From Bifidobacterium reuteri DSM 23975 (GTDB lineage Bacteria; Actinomycetota; Actinomycetes; Actinomycetales; Bifidobacteriaceae), in contig NZ_JGZK01000003.1 of the NCBI RefSeq assembly GCF_000741695.1, forward strand, positions 124,001-188,000: a DNA stretch of 64,000 nt. The letters run 5' to 3'. Positions 51,075 to 59,246 of this stretch are shown here, piece after piece. Under the pieces are notes generated by a model, which worked only from the letters and a program-made list of their open reading frames with translations, did not search any database and was not told the DNA's origin. Both the position numbers and the translations under genes were made by a program. Numbering within the stretch: position 1 is the stretch's first letter; each line of letters starts with the position of its first letter.

Positions 51075-51104
51075 TGAGGCTTCCGTCGGCGCACACCGAC
51101 GGAA
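51075..51104 (-). terminator. Hairpin between permease and beta-mannosidase genes
   Basis: GGCTTCCGTCGG (51075-51086) pairs perfectly with CCGACGGAAGCC (51093-51104). No T-tract follows, so partial termination or mRNA protection within the operon is more likely than a full stop. Confidence 0.5.
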
Positions 51105-51114
51105 GCCAACGGAA

Positions 51115-52011
51115 TCACTCCTTAACAGCACCGGCGGCAATGCCGTTGTAAATCTGCTTCTGGAAGATCAGGAACAGAACCAGCATCGGCAGCAACGTGA
51201 TGACCACGCCGGCGCAGATCAGGTTGTACTGGCTGCCCATCGGGCCAGTGAACGAGTATAGCGCGATCGCGACGGTCTTCAGGCTTTCCTTCTGCAGGTA
51301 CAAGTTCGAGGCATAGTACTCGTTGTACACACCTACGCCCTTCAAAATCATGCAGGTGACGATAGCCGGCTTGAGCAACGGCAGCAGGACACGCGAGTAA
51401 ATCGTCCAGTAGGAGGCGCCATCCATAATGGCAGCCTCGTCAAGCGAGGTGGAGATGTTCTCGAAGTACTGGATGAACACGTAGATGGAGATCACATCAG
51501 TGCCGCACATCATGAGGATGTAGCCCCACATGGTGTTGACGGCGTGCATCTGAACCATCATCTTGTACATCGGGACCTGCATCGCGATGCCCGGAAGCAA
51601 AGCAGCCACAGTGAACAGGCCGCGAATCACCGCGTTACCGGGGAAAGTGAAGCGGGAGAGCACATAGGCGAGCATGGTGCCGATAAGCGTGGTGATAATC
51701 AGCACGACCACAAGCACAGTGAACGAGTTGCGGAAGGCGATTGCCATGTTCGAGGCCTTGAACGCCTGCACATAGTTGCCGAAATTGAACCAGTTCGACG
51801 GCATGGTCATCACGGACGTGGACTGGTATTCCTTGGTGGTTTTCGCCGCAGTCACAAAGCAGCTCACCAGCGGAACAACCATCCAGAAAGCCACGAAGAT
51901 CAGCGAGAAGTACTTGAAGAACACCAACACGCCTTGCTTGGCCTTGTACCAGAAGGAGTTGCTGCGCGCCAGGCTGCGCGCCTTGGCCTGTGCGACAACG
52001 TCAGTCATCAT
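51115..52011 (-). CDS. ABC sugar transporter permease, MalG type
   Basis: A 298-residue inner-membrane permease with about six helices and the EAA loop for the ATPase (DEAAIMDGASYWTIYSRVLLP). It pairs with the MalF-type protein encoded just upstream; the start overlaps that stop (ATGA). There is no ATPase gene in the cluster, as is usual where a shared MsmK-like ATPase drives many importers. Confidence 0.92.
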   Translation of the reverse strand: MMTDVVAQAKARSLARSNSFWYKAKQGVLVFFKYFSLIFVAFWMVVPLVSCFVTAAKTTKEYQSTSVMTMPSNWFNFGNYVQAFKASNMAIAFRNSFTVLVVVLIITTLIGTMLAYVLSRFTFPGNAVIRGLFTVAALLPGIAMQVPMYKMMVQMHAVNTMWGYILMMCGTDVISIYVFIQYFENISTSLDEAAIMDGASYWTIYSRVLLPLLKPAIVTCMILKGVGVYNEYYASNLYLQKESLKTVAIALYSFTGPMGSQYNLICAGVVITLLPMLVLFLIFQKQIYNGIAAGAVKE

Positions 52012-53060
52012 GCCACCGCCTTTTCTTTGGAGTTACGGGAGCCGTTGCGGACAATCGGAGCGTTCTTCAGCACCATCTTGCGACGCTGCCTTTCGATTTT
52101 CGCGGCTTTCTTCTTCGCCTTGGCGACGCCATCGTCGGCATCGCGGAATACGTATTTGAAGAACATCTGCTGGAGCAACGCGCAGATGAGGATGATCATC
52201 AGCAACACCACAGCCATGGCGGATGCAAGGCCGACCTTCTGGCTACCATGCGCGAGCTGATCCATAAGCACGAAGTACGTCGCGGTACCGTTTGCACCGG
52301 TGGTGATCACGTACGGGCCTTCGAAGGCGGAGAGCGAACCGGTGATCGACAGGATGATGTTGAGCACGAGGATCGTCTGGATGCCCGGCAGGATGATGTG
52401 CTTGAATTGCTGCCACTTGTTCGCACCGTCGATTTCAGCCGCCTCATACAGCGTCTTATCGACCGACATGATCGCGCCGATGAACAGGATGACGTTCTGG
52501 CCAAGGTATCGCCAGATGGATGCGCCCACCAGCGACCAGTTGTTGATGCTCTGATCTTTCAGCCAGTAAGGCAGAGCGTCGAGTTGGAAGCCGCACCATT
52601 GGAGCACGGTATCGAACACGTATCCGCGAGTGTAGAAGAACTTGAAGATGAAGCCGACCGCGATGCCGTTAATCAGATACGGGAAGAAGTAGACAGCCTT
52701 GAAGATACCGCCACCGCGCACCTTGAACGCCAGCATGGTGGACAGGTACAGGGCGATTGCGACCTGGATAAGCGCTCCGGCCATGTAGTACAGGCTGAGT
52801 TTGAGCGAAGACAGCGTATCCGGGCGGGTGAACACTTCAATGTAGTTCTGAAGTCCGATCCATTTCGGAGTGCCGATGTACTTCATCTTGTAGAAGCTGT
52901 AGCCCACCATGTTGAAGAACGGCAGGTAGGTGAAGAAGACGAGCAGAGCGAGCGGAATCGCGGAGAATGCAACGATGATTCCGGTTTTACGCCAATCTTT
53001 TGGCTGGATATTGTCGGGAATATCGACGGCTGCCGTCGTTCCCGCTGCTGACGAGGCCAT
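52008..53060 (-). CDS. ABC sugar transporter permease, MalF type
   Basis: A 350-residue permease with six or more transmembrane segments and the EAA loop (YEAAEIDGANKWQQFKHIILP). It is the second gene of the transporter operon after the solute-binding protein. GAGAGGGAC precedes the ATG. The hydrophilic basic tail (DDGVAKAKKKAAKIERQR) is a little longer than usual. Confidence 0.92.
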   Translation of the reverse strand: MASSAAGTTAAVDIPDNIQPKDWRKTGIIVAFSAIPLALLVFFTYLPFFNMVGYSFYKMKYIGTPKWIGLQNYIEVFTRPDTLSSLKLSLYYMAGALIQVAIALYLSTMLAFKVRGGGIFKAVYFFPYLINGIAVGFIFKFFYTRGYVFDTVLQWCGFQLDALPYWLKDQSINNWSLVGASIWRYLGQNVILFIGAIMSVDKTLYEAAEIDGANKWQQFKHIILPGIQTILVLNIILSITGSLSAFEGPYVITTGANGTATYFVLMDQLAHGSQKVGLASAMAVVLLMIILICALLQQMFFKYVFRDADDGVAKAKKKAAKIERQRRKMVLKNAPIVRNGSRNSKEKAVA

Positions 53061-53243
53061 AGGTCCCTCTCTTCGATGTATTCCTCGCCTGACCTGTGCG
53101 ATACGACTGGGCGGGGAGTTTGGCTGATATTGGGGAAAGTCTGGTATGGGATGGATTCGGGCAGCCTCGGCGTGGTTGCTGACGACTGCCCGAACAATGG
53201 ATGAGGAGTATGTGTCAGGAAGTTACGTGGTTAGGATGCGCGC

Positions 53244-54638
53244 TTACTTGACGACCGTGGTGTACTTGACGTCCACGTTCTCAGTTTTCAGCGCACCGTT
53301 CCACTTTTCGTTCCACTCCTTGACCAGATCATCGTAAGACTTGGTCTTGTTGGCCGCGTTTTCGACGATGGACTGGATGCGAGCGTCGCCGGCAGCGTTG
53401 ATGTTGAGCTCGGAATCGGAGTTGAGATCGTTGAACAGATCTTCCTCGCCTTCGACAGCCGGTTCATCTTCGACGAAGGTCACGTCTTTGAACTCGGAAT
53501 AGACATCCGGCAGCGTGGAGTCGGACTTATCGACCGGCAGACCGCCTTCGTTGGTCGCGAAGTGGGACTTTTCAGTCATCCACTTGATGAAGATCATTGA
53601 GGCTTCCTGATTCTCCTTGGAAGCATCCTTGTTGATACCGTACGCATAGTCAGCAGCAGAGGAAGTGTACTGCTTGCCGTCAACAGTGATCGGGAACGGC
53701 ATGTAGCCAATGTCATCAGCGTTTTCGCCGACCGACTTGATCTGAGAGACGGCCCAAGAGCCGAGCACCATGGTGCCGATCTTGCCGGAGTTCATCTGAG
53801 TCTTGGAGCCTTCCCAATCAGTGGTGGAGAAGTCGTCTTCAATCAGACCATCAGCCACGGCATCGTACAGAATCTTGTACACGTTGTACGCGTGAGTGCC
53901 GTCGCCCGGGTCAGAGAACGGGTCCTGCGTGTGCAGCAGCTCCTGATTCATGTACTTGGCGTCGCCAGTAGCGTTACCACCGATGTAGGCATCCCATGCG
54001 CCCATCGTCCAGCCGGCCGCGTAGTTGGTGTACAGCGGGATGGCGTCAGTCTTTTCCTTGATGAGCTTGAGGTCGTTGATGAACTCTTCTGGAGTCTTCG
54101 GATTCTCAGTGATGCCGGCGGCCTTGAATACAGCCTTGTTATAGACGATACCGACCGCGTTACCGGTCGAGGAGATGCCGTAGACGTTGCCGTCGTAATG
54201 CTGGGCATACACGTAGTGGATTTTATCTTTCAGATTATCGACAGTGCCGAAGGGCAGGAAGTAGTTCTGCAGCTCGGAGGCATCGACAGTTGGAATCATC
54301 ATCATGTCGCCCCAGTCGCCTCCCTGCAGACGGGTCAGTGCGGAATCGGCGTAATTGGTGCCGCCTTCGACCTTAACCGTGATGTTTGGATACAACTTGT
54401 TGAATTCTTCAATGTACTGCTTCCACGTCGTACCGTTGTAGGTGTCCTGCAGCATATCGGTACGCTGGCTGTACAGGTTGACAGTGGTCTTGATGTCCTT
54501 GCCAGTGGTGCCGAGCTCGATCTTGTCGTAAGTCAGGTCGGTGCCATCTGCAGATCCACCACCGGCGCCGCAAGCCGCCATGCTTACCATGCACAAGCCG
54601 GCGGTAGCTGCAGCCACAATCTTCTTGAATGCTTTCAT
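53244..54638 (-). CDS. Extracellular solute-binding lipoprotein, oligosaccharide importer
   Basis: A 464-residue family-1 binding protein anchored as a lipoprotein: signal MKAFKKIVAAATAGLCMVSM and lipobox MAACG, with Cys23 as lipidated residue. The mature part has typical family features (YPNITVKVEGGT, VYNKAVFKAAGI, PKTPEEFINDLK). It is first in the transporter operon and should set specificity, probably for beta-manno-oligosaccharides given the adjoining enzymes. AAAGGAG before the ATG. A LacI-type operator lies 186 bases upstream. Confidence 0.92.
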   Translation of the reverse strand: MKAFKKIVAAATAGLCMVSMAACGAGGGSADGTDLTYDKIELGTTGKDIKTTVNLYSQRTDMLQDTYNGTTWKQYIEEFNKLYPNITVKVEGGTNYADSALTRLQGGDWGDMMMIPTVDASELQNYFLPFGTVDNLKDKIHYVYAQHYDGNVYGISSTGNAVGIVYNKAVFKAAGITENPKTPEEFINDLKLIKEKTDAIPLYTNYAAGWTMGAWDAYIGGNATGDAKYMNQELLHTQDPFSDPGDGTHAYNVYKILYDAVADGLIEDDFSTTDWEGSKTQMNSGKIGTMVLGSWAVSQIKSVGENADDIGYMPFPITVDGKQYTSSAADYAYGINKDASKENQEASMIFIKWMTEKSHFATNEGGLPVDKSDSTLPDVYSEFKDVTFVEDEPAVEGEEDLFNDLNSDSELNINAAGDARIQSIVENAANKTKSYDDLVKEWNEKWNGALKTENVDVKYTTVVK

Positions 54639-54823
54639 TACCTGTCTCCTTTGTCAGCTTCACAGCTGAAGCGGTGAAGAGATGATTAGTCCCTTTTCCT
54701 TGTTTACGCAAGCGTTCAGCAATGAAGCGCCGCGATGTACAGCACCAGGAACCTTACTGCCGCTTAGCATTAAAGCTCTTTTGCGCTGTTGGTGAATAGA
54801 ATAACACCGCACCTATGCGTTTG

Positions 54824-54836
54824 TCAACCGGTTAAG
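54824..54836. promoter_or_regulatory. LacI-type operator before the transporter operon
   Basis: TCAACCGGTTAAG contains AACCGGTT and the shared CGGTTAAG. GGGTTAAC at 54842-54849 could be a second half-site. Further variants, CTTAAGCG and CTTAATCG, occur near 55052 and 55159. Confidence 0.6.
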
Positions 54837-54849
54837 TATTCGGGTTAAC

Positions 54850-55292
54850 ACAATTCCGCCACAACAGGACCAAGTCATCTGCAAGCACCTTACTGCGCAT
54901 CTTGGAATCGTTGCAATTATTGACTTTTCAGTATCTACTCGTAGCTTCATGCCAGGCACATCACAGCTGAAATATTCAGTGAAAACCGTCATGAATCCGG
55001 CGTGTTGCACTGTTATTGGCTGGTGTATATGGATTTTTATGCAAGCTCGTACTTAAGCGTTTATGTATTGCTGGTCTATACTGCCATTCTCAGGCATAAC
55101 TACACGTCCATGGAATCGCTCAGCGCCCATCCAGCAGCAACGTCATTAAGCCATTTTGCTTAATCGCACCATGTGAGGGCCACTACACGATGGGGGGGTG
55201 CTATCCACGGTGTTGGATAGCACCCCCCATTCTGCAATCGCCCTCAGCCGATGCTCGGCACGGAGAATGATCGAATAGTCAGGCGAGAACCA
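54850..55292. other. Intergenic region between GH42 and transporter operons
   Basis: About 440 bases with no plausible gene; composition is clearly less GC-rich than the coding regions. It contains the strong hairpin at 55190-55230 and the weak operator variants noted near 55052 and 55159. Confidence 0.5.
55190..55230 (-). terminator. Strong hairpin after the GH42 gene
   Basis: ATGGGGGGGTGCTATCCA (55190-55207) pairs with TGGATAGCACCCCCCAT (55214-55230), with one bulged G. There is no clear T-tract. It lies 63 bases past the stop codon of the GH42 gene. Confidence 0.6.
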
Positions 55293-57437
55293 TCAGGCAT
55301 GGGATTCGATAAGTACCACACCGTAAGGTTCGAGCGTAATAACGGAACCTGAAGCAACCGTAGGAGCCGCATCGCATCCGGCTTTATTCACGCCTTCGGT
55401 GCCATCCTTCGCCTCGCCGCTCGTCCTGCCAGCACCAGCAGTCTCAACGCCTGCGAGCAGGTCAATGCCATCACACGGGGCAACAACCGTTTGTACATGC
55501 GCAGTAGTGTTCAGCATGAACGTGAACCGCGTACCATCGGCAGCAACTCGCGTAACAATCTCCGTACCATCCGGGCTAGGCGTCGCTTGAATACCTGTAC
55601 CGGCCAGCACATCATCCACAATCATGCGCGTACCATCGGCATCAGGCATCGTACCAACGTACCAGCAACGACCGTCCCCAAAACCATGCGCAGTAATCGC
55701 CGGCGTACCCGCATAAAATGCGTCACCGCCATAGCGGGCCAGTACGCGCGTGCCATCATCCTGATGCAGAATGTCACACAGAAGTCCGCATGTGCCGATT
55801 TCCTGCGCATCGTCGGTCAGCTTGGCATCTGCGCAGTCTCCCACGACCAGTGGCACAGCCATATCCGGAGGCAGCGCGTCGGTTTCCTCAGCCCATACGC
55901 CGGCCACATCGCGTAGCGGCACCGGGCATTCGCCTTGGAACAGGTTGTCATGTTCGTCCACCAACGCCGACATCGTAGTCAGGAGCAGGCGCCCGCCGCC
56001 GTCCACATACTCGCGCAACGCGGCAATTGTGTCGTTTCGCATCATATACAGACACGGCGCCAGCACAACATCGTAATCGCTTAAGTCAGCGTTCAATGGC
56101 ACCACATCAACCGCAATGTTGCGTCGTGCAAATTCGGCAAAATACCGTTCGCACTCATCCACATAATCAAGTCCACGGGTCGGTCCGACGCATGCTTCAA
56201 GACCCCACCAATTCTGGAAGTCGAACAGCACAGCAACTCGCGCCGTACTACGTGAACCAAGCAGCCGCGAACCAACCGCCTTCAGTTCCCCACCAAGCTG
56301 TGCAACCTCACGGAACACACGCGTGCGATTCGACCCATCGATATCAATCACCGCACCATGGAACTTTTCGCAACCGCCACGCGACCGGCGCAATTGGAAG
56401 AACTGAACCGAATCAGCACCGTGTGCAACCGCATGCCAACTCATTTCGCGCATTTGGCCCGGTGCTTTGAGATAGCAGTATTCTTGCCAGTTTTGGCGGC
56501 TTGGCGTCTGTTCCATCAGCAAGAACGTTTCGCCATGTCTGATGCCGCGGATCACCTCGTGCCAGAATGCCGTACTCGACGGCTTCGTATCACGCTGCGG
56601 ATAGCAGTCCCACGAGGCGATGTCGAGATCGCCTCCCCACGCTTGATAGTCGTAGTTGTCGAAACGCCACATAAAGTTCGTGGTAGCCGGCGTGGTCGGA
56701 TCAAACTCACGAATCGCCAACTTCTCAAGATGATATGCTTCGCGAATCGAATCGCTGAAAAACCGCCGATAATCAATCGTGTAGCCGGGAAGCACGGCAC
56801 GGTTCCCGTCGATGCCGTCTCCGGCGAAATCAGGAAGGCCGATTTCATCAAACGAATGGAAGGTGCCGCTCCAGAATGCCGTGTTCCATGCTCCATTCAG
56901 CTCATCGATCGTCGCATAGTGTGCGCGCAGCCACTGCCTGAACGCTTCAGTACAACGTTCGCAGTAGCAGTACCCGCCATACTCGTTGCTCACATGCCAG
57001 CCGACCAGGTTCTCAAGATGGCCGTATCGTTCGGCGAGTTTGCCGGCGAGCGCCGCCGACAGCCTGCGATAGACGGGACTGTTCGGACACGCGTCGTGAC
57101 GCTCCCCCTGCCGGTGTTTGCGCCCGTAGAAGTCGACGCGCTCGACTTCGGGGTACCTGAGCGACAGCCATGAGGGCAACGCTCCGGTGGAGGTCGCCAT
57201 GATGATGCTCATGCCGGCCTCGGTGACCGTGTCCACGATGCGGTCGAGCCGGCTGAAATCGTAGGTTTCCTCGTCGGGTTGCAGGCTGGACCAGGAGAAC
57301 ACGTTAAGCGTGACCTCATTGATGCCGGCCTCATGGAACAGTTCCATGTCCTTGGCCCAGATCTCCTCGGGCCATTGTTCCGGGTTGTAGTCGCCGCCGT
57401 ACAGCATACGCCCGTCGACTGCTGACACCATTGTCAT
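55293..57437 (-). CDS. Beta-galactosidase, GH42
   Basis: A 714-residue GH42 enzyme: YGGDYNPEQW near the N-terminus, acid/base Glu152 in HVSNEYGGYC and nucleophile Glu309 in LLMEQTPSRQNW. Cys117, Cys157, Cys159 and Cys162 match the structural zinc site found in part of this family. The trimerisation (glutamine-amidotransferase-like) domain and C-terminal sandwich follow. No signal peptide. AAAGGAC precedes the ATG. In this locus it may act on beta-galactosyl units of glucomannan or pectin-derived oligosaccharides; its direct link to mannan is uncertain. Confidence 0.92.
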   Translation of the reverse strand: MTMVSAVDGRMLYGGDYNPEQWPEEIWAKDMELFHEAGINEVTLNVFSWSSLQPDEETYDFSRLDRIVDTVTEAGMSIIMATSTGALPSWLSLRYPEVERVDFYGRKHRQGERHDACPNSPVYRRLSAALAGKLAERYGHLENLVGWHVSNEYGGYCYCERCTEAFRQWLRAHYATIDELNGAWNTAFWSGTFHSFDEIGLPDFAGDGIDGNRAVLPGYTIDYRRFFSDSIREAYHLEKLAIREFDPTTPATTNFMWRFDNYDYQAWGGDLDIASWDCYPQRDTKPSSTAFWHEVIRGIRHGETFLLMEQTPSRQNWQEYCYLKAPGQMREMSWHAVAHGADSVQFFQLRRSRGGCEKFHGAVIDIDGSNRTRVFREVAQLGGELKAVGSRLLGSRSTARVAVLFDFQNWWGLEACVGPTRGLDYVDECERYFAEFARRNIAVDVVPLNADLSDYDVVLAPCLYMMRNDTIAALREYVDGGGRLLLTTMSALVDEHDNLFQGECPVPLRDVAGVWAEETDALPPDMAVPLVVGDCADAKLTDDAQEIGTCGLLCDILHQDDGTRVLARYGGDAFYAGTPAITAHGFGDGRCWYVGTMPDADGTRMIVDDVLAGTGIQATPSPDGTEIVTRVAADGTRFTFMLNTTAHVQTVVAPCDGIDLLAGVETAGAGRTSGEAKDGTEGVNKAGCDAAPTVASGSVITLEPYGVVLIESHA

Positions 57438-57506
57438 ATCGAAGTCCTTTCGTAGGGATGGCTCGATGTGCAGGACGTCATCGAACCGAAGAATGTGGCG
57501 TATGGA

Positions 57507-57598
57507 TCATGCAGTGCACGGGCAGAAACGCCCGTGCACTGCATGAGTGGCGGAACTCGCTCGTTCAGCGTGTGCTGAGCGAGCGAGTTCCGCCACTC
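57507..57598. terminator. Two adjoining perfect hairpins between GH1 and GH42 genes
   Basis: The first (57507-57546) has a stem TCATGCAGTGCACGGGC around AGAAAC. The second (57545-57598) has a 19-bp stem GAGTGGCGGAACTCGCTCG and an inner stem TTCAGC/GCTGAG. They touch end to end. No T-tract is seen; the pair may separate the GH1 and GH42 transcripts, both on the minus strand. Confidence 0.65.
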
Positions 57599-57650
57599 AC
57601 ATCAAAGGAACATAGAAAAAGATAGCCGCTTCAATACCATCACGGCATTG

Positions 57651-59021
57651 TCACAGCTTAGGCAGCTCACGGGTTGCGATGAGCTTCCTGTACCACTTGA
57701 AGCTGTCCTTCGGGACACGTTCCTGCGTCTCATAGTCCACATAGGTGATGCCAAAGCGCTTGGTGTAGCCGAACGCCCATTCGAAGTTGTCGAGCAGCGA
57801 CCAGACGAAGTAGCCGCGCAGGTCGACGCCGACCTCCATCGCGCGGCGGGCCGCGTCGAAGTGCCGAGTCAGGTAGTCGATGCGCTTGTCGTCGTGCACG
57901 GCCTTGGTGCCGTCGGCTTCGGTGACCATCTCGTCTGCGCAGGCGATGCCGTTCTCGGTGATGAACAGCGGCATCTCCGGATAGTTGTCGTGTACACGCA
58001 CGAGCATGTCGTACATGCCGTCCGGGTCGATGTTCCAGCCCATTTCGGTGTGTTCGCCGGGGGTCGGCAGCCAGTCGATGTCGCTGCAGCCGGGGAATGT
58101 GCTCGCCGCGGTGGACTGGGGGAACTGCGGACGGTCGCTCATGGCGACGAGTCCGGTCGAATAGTAGTTGATGCCGAGCATATCGATCGGCTGATGAATC
58201 TGCTCGAGATCGCCGTCCTTGATGAACGACCAGTCGCAAATGCCCTTGGTGACGGCGAACAGCTCGTCCGGATAGTAGCCACGCAGCATCGGATCGAGGA
58301 ACACGCGGTTGCCGATCAGGTCGGTGCGATGCACGGCATCGGCATCGCCACGGTTGATCTGCAGGTTGAGGGTAACGGCGATCTGTGCCCGTTCACCGAG
58401 CTCGTCGCGAAGAGTCTCGGTCATCAGGCCGTGGGCGAGGTTGAGATGGTGCACGGCCTCGAACGCGACGGGGCCACCGCCCATTCCTGGCGCGTGCTCG
58501 GTGCCGCCGTAGCTCAGGTAAGAGGAGCACCAGGGCTCATTGAGCGTGATCCACGTGTCGACTCGGTCGCCGAGTCGTTCCGCCACGCGGCGGGTATAGT
58601 CGGCGACACGATAGGGGGTGTCACGGTTCAGCCATCCGCCCTTGTCCCCAAGGTACTGGGGCAGATCCCAGTGGTAGAGCGTGGCGACGGGCTTGATGCC
58701 GTTGTCGAGCAGCTCGTCGACCACGCGCTCGTAGAAATCGAGACCCTGTTCGTTGGTCGGTCCGCCTTCGGTCGGCACGATGCGGGGCATCGCGATGGAG
58801 AACCGGTAGGCGTCGACGCCGAGGTCCTTGAGCAGGGCGATGTCCTCCTTGTACCGGTGGTAGGAGTCCGTGGCCACGTCGCCGGTGTCACCGTTGACAG
58901 TGTGACCGGTGTGGGAGAACGTGTCCCAGATGGAGGGGCAGCGTCCTCCCTCATGCACCGCACCCTCGATTTGGTACGACGCCGTGGCGGTGCCGAACAT
59001 GAAATTTGCTGAAAGCGTCAT
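57651..59021 (-). CDS. Beta-glucosidase, GH1
   Basis: A 456-residue GH1 enzyme with FGTATASYQIEG at the N-terminus, acid/base Glu162 in TLNEPW and nucleophile Glu356 in FITENG. No signal peptide, so it hydrolyses imported beta-glucosyl oligosaccharides such as glucomannan fragments in the cytoplasm. AAAGGACC precedes the ATG. It is divergent from the esterase gene, and their shared region has a LacI-type operator. Confidence 0.93.
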   Translation of the reverse strand: MTLSANFMFGTATASYQIEGAVHEGGRCPSIWDTFSHTGHTVNGDTGDVATDSYHRYKEDIALLKDLGVDAYRFSIAMPRIVPTEGGPTNEQGLDFYERVVDELLDNGIKPVATLYHWDLPQYLGDKGGWLNRDTPYRVADYTRRVAERLGDRVDTWITLNEPWCSSYLSYGGTEHAPGMGGGPVAFEAVHHLNLAHGLMTETLRDELGERAQIAVTLNLQINRGDADAVHRTDLIGNRVFLDPMLRGYYPDELFAVTKGICDWSFIKDGDLEQIHQPIDMLGINYYSTGLVAMSDRPQFPQSTAASTFPGCSDIDWLPTPGEHTEMGWNIDPDGMYDMLVRVHDNYPEMPLFITENGIACADEMVTEADGTKAVHDDKRIDYLTRHFDAARRAMEVGVDLRGYFVWSLLDNFEWAFGYTKRFGITYVDYETQERVPKDSFKWYRKLIATRELPKL

Positions 59022-59144
59022 GTGGACGGTCCTTTCATGATGATGTGTTCGTGACGGAAGCGTTGCTACGCGTCCATTGCCTTCGTTGGCGACCGAATCA
59101 ACCGATGATTCGTTTCGTCCGCAATGAGTGTATCATATTCACAT

Positions 59145-59156
59145 GAAGCGGTTAAG
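59145..59156. promoter_or_regulatory. LacI-type operator between GH1 and esterase genes
   Basis: GAAGCGGTTAAG; its reverse complement CTTAACCGCTTC is a match to the consensus of the other two sites. It lies 90 bases before the esterase start and 124 before GH1, where it could control both. Confidence 0.55.
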
Positions 59157-59246
59157 GTGTTGCGAGTCTTGGATTATAAACTAAGTCGCAATATCGATCC
59201 GAACCACTGCATCGACGGACTGAACACCATCAATGAGGAGCATTCG

